DNA of 28,070 bases from an uncultured Sutterella sp. (GTDB lineage Bacteria; Pseudomonadota; Gammaproteobacteria; Burkholderiales; Burkholderiaceae_F). Under the pieces are notes generated by a model. It saw nothing but the letters and a program-made list of their open reading frames with translations. It had not been told where the DNA came from and made no database searches. Where the stretch lies: NCBI GenBank assembly GCA_900546995.1, contig URFF01000017.1, positions 1-28,070 on the forward strand, given 5' to 3'. A program made the translations under genes and the position numbers. Positions 15,322 to 22,015 of this stretch are shown one piece after another; the stretch's first letter is position 1; every line of letters starts with the position of its first letter.

Positions 15322-16215
15322 ATGTCTTCCGGTTTTCTTGCTCTGCATTTATCGATTTTGCTTGCCGGTTTTACGGGGGTTCTTGGGCGTCTTATTACGC
15401 TCAATGAAGGACTGCTCGTCTGGTACCGCGTCATGATGGCAAGCGGATTTTTCTTGCTTTATCTCTTTATCACCCATGGGAAAATTCGCATTGGTGTGCG
15501 CGATGCGCTGAGAATCGCTTGGGTGGGCTTTCTTTTAAGTTTGCATTGGCTTTGTTTTTATGGGTCGATTAAATATTCCAATGTGTCCATTGGGGTGGTC
15601 TGTTTCGCTTCTATCAGCTTTTTTACAGCGATTTTGGATCCGTTGATGAGTAAGCGGCGCTTCTCACTTCGTGAAATCGCGTTTAGCCTTTTAACCATTT
15701 TCGGCATCGGATTGATCTTTCACTTTGATACACAGCACCAAGTCGGGATTATTCTCGGAGTGCTAGGCGCCTTGTTGGGCTCGATAATGACAATTGAAAA
15801 TCGGCGAGTCGGGGTTGATTATCCTTTGATGACGTTCCTTTTTTATGAAATCCTTTCAAGCTTTGTCATCATGAGTGCCATCCTGCCGATTTATCTGCAC
15901 TTTTTCCCGGTTGAAAGTATCGTCCCCGGCGTTTCGGATATCGTGTATTTGTTACTTTTGTCGTCAGTTTGCACGGTGGGGATGTTCTCTTTGCAGCTGG
16001 AGGCGCTAAAGAAACTGTCAACCTTTACTGTCAATTTAAGCTTTAATTTGGAACCGGTTTATAGCATTGTGATTGCTATGGTGCTTTTTAATGAAGCGAA
16101 GGAAATTAACTTTTCTTTTTATCTCGGGTTGCTATTGATCATTGTGTCGGTGCTTTTACAGACCTATTTTCATTGGAAAACCTATCAGAGGTTGCCGAAG
16201 AAAGCCTCGGCATAA
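15322..16215 (+). CDS. EamA-family (DMT) permease
   Basis: Inner-membrane transporter of the drug/metabolite superfamily, substrate unknown. The 297-aa protein has about ten hydrophobic helices arranged as two EamA repeats of five. The first begins at the N-terminus (LALHLSILLAGFTGVLGRLI), the second near residue 140 (VGIILGVLGALLGSIMTIE). The typical late EamA motif is visible as FNLEPVYSIVIAMVLFNEAKE (about 238-258), with the Glu-Pro pair of the family. The start ATG follows a weak TAGGTG. Convergent with a second EamA gene across a shared terminator. Confidence 0.88.
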   Translation: MSSGFLALHLSILLAGFTGVLGRLITLNEGLLVWYRVMMASGFFLLYLFITHGKIRIGVRDALRIAWVGFLLSLHWLCFYGSIKYSNVSIGVVCFASISFFTAILDPLMSKRRFSLREIAFSLLTIFGIGLIFHFDTQHQVGIILGVLGALLGSIMTIENRRVGVDYPLMTFLFYEILSSFVIMSAILPIYLHFFPVESIVPGVSDIVYLLLLSSVCTVGMFSLQLEALKKLSTFTVNLSFNLEPVYSIVIAMVLFNEAKEINFSFYLGLLLIIVSVLLQTYFHWKTYQRLPKKASA

Positions 16216-16232
16216 TGCATTTCTTGTTAAAG

Positions 16233-16258
16233 CAAAGCGGCGAAAATTCGCCGCTTTG
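16233..16258. terminator. Bidirectional terminator between EamA genes
   Basis: CAAAGCGGCGAA (16233-16244) pairs perfectly with TTCGCCGCTTTG (16247-16258). It fills most of the 45-nt gap between the two convergent permease genes. T-tracts are short, so efficiency is uncertain. Confidence 0.7.
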
Positions 16259-16260
16259 TG

Positions 16261-17244
16261 CTATTGGGTGCGTTGAGCTTTGGCCTTTTGCGCCTCGCGC
16301 TTGGCAAGCACTTCCAACTGTTTCTTGTGGTAAGCGTCTTGATCCTTTTTCGGCGTGCTGTGCGTGACCAGATATACACCGGAGAAAATCAACACGACCG
16401 CGACGCCTTTGACCCAGCCGAAAGTATCCAGCCCGATGGCAATTGAGACACAGCAGCTGATGACAGGCTGCACATAGTTATACATGGCTGCCACAGTCGG
16501 CGGAAGGTTTTTCTGACCAATGACAATGAGTAAGAAGGATAGGAACGTAGCGCAAGCGACAATGTAGGCAATCGAGAGGATTTCGCTTTGCGATAAAGCG
16601 GTCCACTCGGTGGCAACGAGGCTATCGAAAGAGACCGGTAGCAAACACATCGCCGAGAAGGTGAACATCCACTTCATGGTCGTGAAAAGACTATAGCGGG
16701 CGACAAGATCGCGAAAGCGAACGATATAAAATGCGAAACTTAATTGGGCGCAAACCACTAACGCATCACCCAAAATACTACTGTGAATATTGGGATCAGC
16801 CGAGGCGGTGGACTGACTGCTTAAGATCAGCAAAAGAGCACCACCGGCGCCAGCGGCAATCCCGATCACTTTCTTGACGGTCACCGGGTCTTTAAGCAAG
16901 ATCGCGGATAATAACATCGCCCAAAGAGGCATACTTGTTGTCAAAATCGACGCTTCGCCCGGTGCAGTCAGTCCCACACCGAAAATGAAGGAACCTTGGT
17001 TAAGGGTGATGGCAAAAAGTGAGGCAAAGAAAAAGCGCAGTAAATCTTTTGCCGGGACTTTTTCCCGAGGCTGTAAAAGAGAGAACAACCAAAAAAGGAT
17101 CGCTGCGCCAAAAACACGCAGATTCGTTAAAACCAAGGGGCCGATGAGACCACCGACCATGACGATTTTGGCGATCGGTGCCATCAAACCCCAGACAACA
17201 TTGGCAGTGAGTGCAGCCAAATGTCCTTTTAAAGCGGAATTCAT
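16261..17244 (-). CDS. EamA-family (DMT) permease
   Basis: Second drug/metabolite permease, 327 aa, about ten helices. The N-terminus LAALTANVVWGLMAPIAKIVM is the classic first EamA helix, and MYNYVQPVISCCVSIAIGLD (about 266-285) is the classic penultimate one. It ends in a charged cytoplasmic tail rich in Lys/Gln/Ala (KKDQDAYHKKQLEVLAKREAQKAKAQRTQ region, about 299-327). It is not closely similar to its convergent neighbour, so this is not a recent duplication. AAAGG lies upstream of the ATG. Substrate unknown. Confidence 0.88.
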   Translation of the reverse strand: MNSALKGHLAALTANVVWGLMAPIAKIVMVGGLIGPLVLTNLRVFGAAILFWLFSLLQPREKVPAKDLLRFFFASLFAITLNQGSFIFGVGLTAPGEASILTTSMPLWAMLLSAILLKDPVTVKKVIGIAAGAGGALLLILSSQSTASADPNIHSSILGDALVVCAQLSFAFYIVRFRDLVARYSLFTTMKWMFTFSAMCLLPVSFDSLVATEWTALSQSEILSIAYIVACATFLSFLLIVIGQKNLPPTVAAMYNYVQPVISCCVSIAIGLDTFGWVKGVAVVLIFSGVYLVTHSTPKKDQDAYHKKQLEVLAKREAQKAKAQRTQ

Positions 17245-17535
17245 AAAAAACCTTTCACGAGAAGGCTTGTGATTATAGAAGGTTTCTGTTTAACGTCGAT
17301 AACAAAAAGTACCTATTGGTTTTTGTTTTCTGTGTGACGTTATCAGGATTTGTTCAGGTCATTTCGTTTGGGCCAAATGAGAAAAAAGGGGCTTTTTTTG
17401 ATTCCATTGGGCCCATTGTTGGGCCCAAAAAATTTTAACTTCCTTAAAGTAAAAGCACTATCAGAAAATAGAAAGTGTTACTTGAGTCAGAATATAAGTT
17501 GTTGAAAAATAAAGAGATAAATAACAATGGGCAAC
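17245..17535. other. Gene-free stretch upstream of the EamA gene
   Basis: No gene is visible between the minus-strand EamA start and the tRNA-Gln terminator. The notable content is a cluster of TTGGGCC-type dyads at 17367-17428, listed separately. The rest is AT-rich with no ORF or clear promoter that I can support. Confidence 0.5.
17367..17428. repeat. Cluster of TTGGGCC dyads
   Basis: TTTGGGCCAAA at 17367-17377 is a near-perfect dyad. TTGGGCCCA (17407-17415) and TGGGCCCAA (17420-17428) form a perfect 9-bp inverted repeat with a 4-nt loop, and each contains the GGGCCC palindrome. The spacing of about 40-50 nt upstream could suit a repressor of the EamA gene. As a terminator it lacks a T-run directly after the stem. 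Confidence 0.5.
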
Positions 17536-17563
17536 AAAAAAGGAACCTGTGGAACAGATTCCT
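17536..17563 (-). terminator. Terminator of tRNA-Gln
   Basis: AGGAACCTGT (17541-17550) pairs with ACAGATTCCT (17554-17563), 10 bp with one G-U and a 3-nt loop. On the minus strand it is followed by five or more T. It lies 11 nt beyond the tRNA CCA end. Confidence 0.85.
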
Positions 17564-17574
17564 CATTGCGTTTT

Positions 17575-17649
17575 TGGCGGGGGTACTTGGAATCGAACCA
17601 AGATATCTCGGTTCAGAGCCGAGCGCACTGACCATTGTGCTATACCCCT
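17575..17649 (-). tRNA. tRNA-Gln (anticodon CUG)
   Basis: A complete cloverleaf is seen on the minus strand: D stem GCAC/GTGC, anticodon stem CTCGG/CCGAG with loop CTCTGAA (anticodon CUG at 17614-17616), T stem CTTGG/CCAAG with loop TTCGATT, discriminator G73 and an encoded CCA. The acceptor AGGGGTA/TACCCCC pairs in six of seven positions. Position 1-72 is an A-C mismatch, where Gln tRNAs usually have a weak U-A. G73 and the CUG anticodon support Gln identity. Confidence 0.93.
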
Positions 17650-17763
17650 ACCTATCTTCGACAACACTCTGAACTTGTTGCCGAAAAGGCTCTTTCAAAA
17701 GAGCAGATCCGCATTCTAGCACCGATGACTGGTTTTTTGCTATTAAAAGCCTAAAAGCGCACG

Positions 17764-17798
17764 AAAAAAGCCCGAGCCGAAAATCGGGTCGGGCTTTA
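17764..17798 (-). terminator. Terminator after the downstream M20 peptidase gene
   Basis: On the minus strand AAAGCCCGA-(C)-CCGA pairs with TCGG-(C)-TCGGGCTTT, ending in a run of T. It is 20 nt from the stop codon of the 17818-19113 gene. Confidence 0.85.
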
Positions 17799-17817
17799 AA
17801 TACGAACAACGTTCAGA

Positions 17818-19113
17818 TTAATGTGTACGTTTTTTCAAGAGCCCTTCGGAAATGCCATCCAATCCGATCATGGAAGCAGTTGTCAAGAAGGCCACTTGAG
17901 GTCCTTGATAGGTGTCTTCACGGACCCAAACTTCTTCAAGCGAGTGCATCTTGTAGTTATAACCACCGGCACCGACACAGATGCAGGGAATGCCCATGCT
18001 CAAAGGCACGTTCACGTCACCGGAACCGGACCCATAAAGGTGTAACGGCAACCCCAAAGCAACGAGACTTGCACGAGCGGCTTGGCAAGCGGGGCTGTCA
18101 TCGGTTTGACTGCCTGCCGGGCGATCGCCGATCGGCGTGATGGTCACTTTCACCTTATTGGCATCATCCGTTACACCCCAGTGCGCGTTTTCATCCGCGG
18201 CCGCTTTTTCAAAGCAGGGAAGGACCTTGTCGCGCAGCGCTTGCAAGGCCTTGTTGTCGGTGCTGCGCATATCGATATCCATCGAGGCGTGAGCGGCAAT
18301 GGCGTTCACTGTTGTGCCGCCAGAGACCACACCAACCGTGTAAGTGGTTTTCGGATCTTTAGAGACCTCAAGATTGCAGAGCGTTTCACCGGTACGGAAC
18401 ATGGCATGAATGGCAGAGGGCAACCCAAAGCCTAGATAGCTGTGTCCACCGGGGCCGTCAAAGCTCACGCGATAGCGAAGGCTTCCGGTGGCTGTCGGCA
18501 CACATTCGTGCGGGTCGGACCAGTCAAGATCGAGCACGCCGTCAATGTCAGCATTGGGATCGCGGAAAATATTTTTCACGCCGCGTAAATCGCCTTCACC
18601 TTCTTCGCCGACCGTGGCAACGAAAATCAAATCACCGACGGTTTGCACATTGCATTCGTTAAACATGCGAAGCACTTGAAGCATGCCCGCTAGGCCTCGC
18701 GAGTTGTCACCGATAGAGGGCGCGTAATAGCGGTTGCCTTCTTTGCGGACGGTGAAGTCTGTGTCCTTGGAAAAGACGGTATCCAAGTGTGCGCAGATCA
18801 TGAGTTTAGTGCGCGGTTCAGGACCCACGCCGGGACGCACCGCGATAACGTTGCCGACTTCATCAACCTGAATATTTTTAAGACCGTAGCGCGTGAAGCG
18901 TTCGACGATGTCTTTGCCGCGCAACTCTTCACCAAAGGGCGAGGAGGGGATTTGCGTGATTTCAACTTGCTCATCAACGCATTGATCGTCTTGATCAACG
19001 GCGAGCTTTAAGGCTTTTTGGACCAGTTCGCTTTCCATTAAAGTCGCCATCACGGCTTTGGTTGTCGGCAGAAGCGGCGGCAGAGTCGGTTCCAGATTTT
19101 TGCGTTCAGCCAT
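17818..19113 (-). CDS. M20-family metallopeptidase (tandem paralogue A)
   Basis: Two-zinc aminoacyl/peptidase of family M20, likely cytoplasmic (431 aa, no signal). Expected ligands are visible: H109-L-D111 in CAHLDTVF, D136 in PSIGDNSRG, E170/E171 in VGEEGEGDLRG, and a late His in YNYKMHS (H390). A lid/dimerisation domain sits between about 205 and 320 (SFDGPGGHSY, VNAIAAHASMDIDMRS). The GDN...GEEGEGDLRG arrangement resembles PepT/acetylornithine-deacetylase-type enzymes, but the exact substrate cannot be read. AAGGGG precedes the ATG. It is nearly collinear with the next gene (same length, no gaps by eye). Confidence 0.88.
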   Translation of the reverse strand: MAERKNLEPTLPPLLPTTKAVMATLMESELVQKALKLAVDQDDQCVDEQVEITQIPSSPFGEELRGKDIVERFTRYGLKNIQVDEVGNVIAVRPGVGPEPRTKLMICAHLDTVFSKDTDFTVRKEGNRYYAPSIGDNSRGLAGMLQVLRMFNECNVQTVGDLIFVATVGEEGEGDLRGVKNIFRDPNADIDGVLDLDWSDPHECVPTATGSLRYRVSFDGPGGHSYLGFGLPSAIHAMFRTGETLCNLEVSKDPKTTYTVGVVSGGTTVNAIAAHASMDIDMRSTDNKALQALRDKVLPCFEKAAADENAHWGVTDDANKVKVTITPIGDRPAGSQTDDSPACQAARASLVALGLPLHLYGSGSGDVNVPLSMGIPCICVGAGGYNYKMHSLEEVWVREDTYQGPQVAFLTTASMIGLDGISEGLLKKRTH

Positions 19114-19142
19114 TTTGATTTTCCCCTTGAAAGTTTCAACCT

Positions 19143-19180
19143 AAAAAAATCGGACCCCGAAAGTTTTCGGGATCCGAGAT
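19143..19180 (-). terminator. Terminator between the tandem M20 genes
   Basis: On the minus strand ATCTCGGATCCCGAAA pairs with TTTCGGGGTCCGAT, with a run of seven T directly after. It lies 35 nt after the upstream paralogue stop, and only about 30 nt remain before the downstream paralogue start. A TTGAAAC/GTTTCAA-like dyad (TTGAAACTTTCAA) lies in that gap. The downstream gene is therefore expressed by read-through or from a promoter overlapping the terminator. Confidence 0.85.
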
Positions 19181-19214
19181 TTTCATCAGTTAGGCATGTG
19201 CCAATTCCTGATTC

Positions 19215-20510
19215 TTAGTGAGCACGCTTCGGAAGGATGCCCTTGGTAACGTCTTGAAGGCCGGCTAATGCGCAAACCATCAAGAAGGCCAATTGCGGAC
19301 CTTGGTAAGCGTCAACGCGTTCCCAAACTTCTTCAAGCGTGTGCATCTTGTAGTTACGGCCACCGGCACCGATGCAAAGACTCGGGATACCCATGCTCAA
19401 GGAGACGTTGTGGTCACCGGAAGTGGAGGCATACATGTTAAGCGGTAAGCCCAAAGCCAAAAGACCGGCGCGAACGGCTTGGCAAACCGGGCTTTCCGGT
19501 GCTTGTTGACCAGCAGGACGTTCGCCGATCGGCGTGATCGTGACTTTTACCTTATTGGCTTCATCGGTCACACCCCAGTGAGCGTTTTCGTCAGCGGCAG
19601 CCTTTTCAAAGCAGGGCAAAACCTTATCACGCAATGCGCAAAGGGAACTATTTTCCGTGCTGCGCATATCGATGTCCATCGAGGCGTGAGCGGCGATGGC
19701 GTTCACCGTCGTGCCGCCCTTGACCACGCCGACCGTGTAGGTCGTCTTCGGATCCTTGGGCACTTCGAGGTTGCAAAGCGTTTCGCCGGTGCGGAACATG
19801 GCGTGAATGGCTGACGGCAGACCGAAGCCCAAGTAGCTGTGTCCGCCGGGGCCATCGAAGCTCACGCGATAGCGGAAGCTACCCGTGGCGCCGACCACGC
19901 ATTCGCGAGGATCGGACCAGTCCAAAGAGATGAAGCCGTCGATATCAACGTTCGGATCGCGGAAGAGGTTTTTCACACCGCGAAGATCGCCTTCACCTTC
20001 TTCGCCGACGGTGGCAACGAAGATCACATCGCCGATCGTTTGAACATTGAGTTCGTTAAACATGCGAAGAACTTGCAAAAGGCCAGCCAAACCGCGGGAG
20101 TCATCGCCAATCGAAGGAGCGTAGTAGCTATTGCCTTCTTGACGAACCTTGAAGTTGGAGTCTTTGGCGAAAACCGTATCCAAGTGGGCGGAAATCACGA
20201 GTTTGGTGCGCGGTTCGGGACCGACACCGGGACGCACGGCAATGACGTTGCCGACTTCGTCAACATGAATATCTTTCAGACCATAGCGGGCAAAACGTTC
20301 CACAAAGTCTTTGCCACGGAGATCTTCACCGAAAGGCGAAGAGGGGATTTCCGTGATTTCTACTTGTTCATCCACGCATTGTTGGTCTTGATCGACGGCC
20401 AATTGAAGAGCCTTTTTGACCAATTCACAGGCCATCAAGGTGTCCATCACTTGGGTGGTTTCCGGCAAAAGCGGCGGAAGCGTCGGTTCAAGATTTTTCT
20501 TTTCAGTCAT
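19215..20510 (-). CDS. M20-family metallopeptidase (tandem paralogue B)
   Basis: 431-aa paralogue of the adjacent gene with the same ligand motifs: SAHLDTVF, PSIGDDSRG, VGEEGEGDLRG and NYKMHT. Differences concentrate in the substrate-lining late loop (ASTSGDHNVSLSMG here; GSGSGDVNVPLSMG in A) and around the YLYG/MYAS region, suggesting related but different substrates. ATG 20510 is chosen because GAAGGGA lies six nt upstream and because it aligns with the start of paralogue A (MTEKKNLEP against MAERKNLEP); a longer reading from 20573 is rejected. Divergent from the alcohol dehydrogenase gene. Confidence 0.88.
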   Translation of the reverse strand: MTEKKNLEPTLPPLLPETTQVMDTLMACELVKKALQLAVDQDQQCVDEQVEITEIPSSPFGEDLRGKDFVERFARYGLKDIHVDEVGNVIAVRPGVGPEPRTKLVISAHLDTVFAKDSNFKVRQEGNSYYAPSIGDDSRGLAGLLQVLRMFNELNVQTIGDVIFVATVGEEGEGDLRGVKNLFRDPNVDIDGFISLDWSDPRECVVGATGSFRYRVSFDGPGGHSYLGFGLPSAIHAMFRTGETLCNLEVPKDPKTTYTVGVVKGGTTVNAIAAHASMDIDMRSTENSSLCALRDKVLPCFEKAAADENAHWGVTDEANKVKVTITPIGERPAGQQAPESPVCQAVRAGLLALGLPLNMYASTSGDHNVSLSMGIPSLCIGAGGRNYKMHTLEEVWERVDAYQGPQLAFLMVCALAGLQDVTKGILPKRAH

Positions 20511-20534
20511 TTCCATTCCCTTCTTAAAAGGAGT

Positions 20535-20590
20535 TAATCGAACATCAATTGATTCTAATCGAATCCCGTTCATTTAGAATGTCTCTAAAT
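20535..20590. promoter_or_regulatory. Operator-like repeats in the M20/adh divergent region
   Basis: Direct repeat TAATCGAA at 20535-20542 and 20556-20563, 21 nt apart (two helical turns). The second copy lies in the dyad GATTC-TAATC-GAATC (20551-20565). A separate perfect inverted repeat ATTTAGA-5 nt-TCTAAAT spans 20572-20590. These are typical of transcription-factor sites shared by two divergent genes; the regulator is not in the window. Confidence 0.45.
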
Positions 20591-20634
20591 TGCTCTTTTT
20601 TGGCTTTTGTCAGATTTTTTAAGAGGTTTTGCAT

Positions 20635-21777
20635 ATGCTCAATTTTAATTATTGCAATCCGACCCGAATTCTTTTCGGTCGAGATGAGCACCGAAAGATC
20701 GGCACTCATCTGAAAGCTCAAGGCTTTGATCGCGCATTGATTGTCTACGGTTCAGGCAGCGCCATTAAAAACGGAACGATCGCAGCGGTGCAAGCCTCGC
20801 TGGAAGAATCAGGGATCGAGTATTTCACCGTTGGCGGTGTGCGCAGTAACCCCACGTTGGAATACGCCCAACGGGTGATGAAAATCGCTCGCGATTCAGA
20901 AGTCGATGTCCTTTTAGCCGTGGGTGGCGGTAGTGTCATTGACACTTGTAAGGTCGCAGCGGCAGGCGCTTGCTACGATGGAGACGCTTGGGATTTCTTC
21001 ACCAAAGGCGTCACTATTGAAAAGGCGCTACCCATTGCTTGCGTTTTAACGATTCCCGCCGCGGGCAGCGAACAGTCTATCCGCATGGTGATCAATCACG
21101 CGGGGTTAAAGCTTGGCACGGCCAGTGAAAAAATCCGCCCGTTGATGTCCGTGGTGAATCCGGAACTCTTTTTCACATTGCCTAAGAATCAAATCGCAGC
21201 CGGCGTGGTGGATATGATCAGCCACATCTTTGAGCGCTACTTCACCAATACCGAGCATGTGGATTTTGTTTCATCTCAAGCCGAAGCGGCGATTCGCACG
21301 GCGATGACGTTCGGTCCGAAACTTTTGGAAAATCCCCAAGATTATGACAGTTGGTGCCAGATCGGCATGGTCGGCAGCTGGGCTCATAATGGTTTTTACG
21401 GCTTGGGACAAGTCGAAGATTGGGCTTGCCACGCGATGGAGCACGAATTGTCGGCCTACGATCCGAGCATTACCCACGGGGCGGGATTAGCTGTGTTAAC
21501 GCCTACGTGGTTGCGTTATGTTCAAAGTGTCAATCCTGATCGCTTGCAACGTTTTGCCCGGGAAATCATGGGTAAGGACACGATTGAGGAAGGGATAGCC
21601 GCATTGGAAACGTTTTATGCCCGCATGCAAATGCCTTCGAAGCTTTCCGACTTCGGTTTAACCGATGAAGCCCTTCAACAATGCGCTCAGAGTTGTTGCG
21701 CACGAACAGGCACGGTCGGTCAATTTAAAAAGCTCACAAGCGACGATGTCTTAGCGATTTATCGTAGTGTGGCCTAA
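20635..21777 (+). CDS. Iron-dependent alcohol dehydrogenase, YqhD/BdhA-like
   Basis: Group III metal-dependent alcohol/aldehyde reductase, normally NADPH-linked, reducing short-chain aldehydes in the cytoplasm. The N-terminal domain has AVGGGSVIDTCK (95-106) for the nucleotide. Metal ligands are all present: D193 and H197 (GVVDMISHIF), H266 (CHAMEHEL) and H281 (ITHGAGL), near the D194/H198/H267/H281 positions known for YqhD. Length is 380 aa against about 387. ATG 20635 is used: AGAGG lies eight nt before it, while the TTG at 20629 is too close. No clear terminator follows before the thrS promoter. Confidence 0.92.
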   Translation: MLNFNYCNPTRILFGRDEHRKIGTHLKAQGFDRALIVYGSGSAIKNGTIAAVQASLEESGIEYFTVGGVRSNPTLEYAQRVMKIARDSEVDVLLAVGGGSVIDTCKVAAAGACYDGDAWDFFTKGVTIEKALPIACVLTIPAAGSEQSIRMVINHAGLKLGTASEKIRPLMSVVNPELFFTLPKNQIAAGVVDMISHIFERYFTNTEHVDFVSSQAEAAIRTAMTFGPKLLENPQDYDSWCQIGMVGSWAHNGFYGLGQVEDWACHAMEHELSAYDPSITHGAGLAVLTPTWLRYVQSVNPDRLQRFAREIMGKDTIEEGIAALETFYARMQMPSKLSDFGLTDEALQQCAQSCCARTGTVGQFKKLTSDDVLAIYRSVA

Positions 21778-21805
21778 TTTTCATGGTTCAGCCCGATGTT
21801 CTTCC

Positions 21806-21835
21806 TTTACAAAGAACCTCAGGTGGGACTACAAT
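21806..21835 (+). promoter_or_regulatory. Promoter of the thrS leader
   Basis: TTTACA (21806-21811) and TACAAT (21830-21835), 18 nt apart, each matching five of six consensus bases. Transcription would start near 21842, leaving about 26 nt before the Thr-rich leader ORF and about 175 nt before thrS. Confidence 0.65.
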
Positions 21836-21867
21836 AAGCCGCATCGTAATAAAGGACTGGCTAAGCA

Positions 21868-21909
21868 ATGTTCTCTCGTTTCACGACTCGAACTACAACA
21901 ACTCGTTAA
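21868..21909 (+). CDS. Threonine-rich leader peptide of thrS
   Basis: A 13-codon ORF reading M-F-S-R-F-T-T-R-T-T-T-T-R-stop, six Thr codons (ACG, ACT, ACT, ACA, ACA, ACT) within seven positions. An AAAGGA ribosome binding site (21851-21856) lies 11 nt upstream. Such runs of the regulating amino acid are the hallmark of transcription-attenuation leader peptides. A terminator hairpin follows 56 nt later and then thrS itself, whose product charges tRNA-Thr. A ribosome stalled on the Thr run under low charged tRNA-Thr would be expected to favour thrS transcription. Function is inferred; the ORF and codons are directly visible. Confidence 0.72.
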   Translation: MFSRFTTRTTTTR

Positions 21910-21964
21910 CAATTTGCTGACGAGCCCGCTTGGTTGTTGCTTAAAAAATTTAAAATTCAAAGAG

Positions 21965-21994
21965 TGTGGCTTAGAAATAAGCCACATTTTTTTT
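21965..21994 (+). terminator. Attenuator terminator upstream of thrS
   Basis: TGTGGCTTA (21965-21973) pairs perfectly with TAAGCCACA (21978-21986) around a GAAA loop, followed by eight T (21987-21994). It lies 22 nt before the thrS ATG, far past the adh stop, so it is positioned to control thrS rather than to end adh. An upstream segment GAGCC (21922-21926) could pair with GGCTT of the 5' arm (21968-21972) as a weak antiterminator; CTCGT (21902-21906) can pair with ACGAG (21920-21924) to sequester that segment. Confidence 0.85.
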
Positions 21995-22015
21995 ACTTTA
22001 GTCAAAGGATAAAAG

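Noticed and set aside
19839..20537. 232-residue + strand ORF opposite the M20 gene
   Set aside because: It is a mirror frame of the paralogue B coding sequence; the same shadow pattern appears opposite paralogue A.
21836..21843. TAAGCCGCA as antiterminator for the thrS hairpin
   Set aside because: It pairs well with the 5' terminator arm, but it lies at or before the predicted transcription start near 21842, so it is probably not in the RNA.
21767..22012. 81-residue ORF before thrS
   Set aside because: It overlaps the end of the alcohol dehydrogenase and runs through the promoter and terminator; no family pattern. The short Thr-rich ORF is in a different frame.
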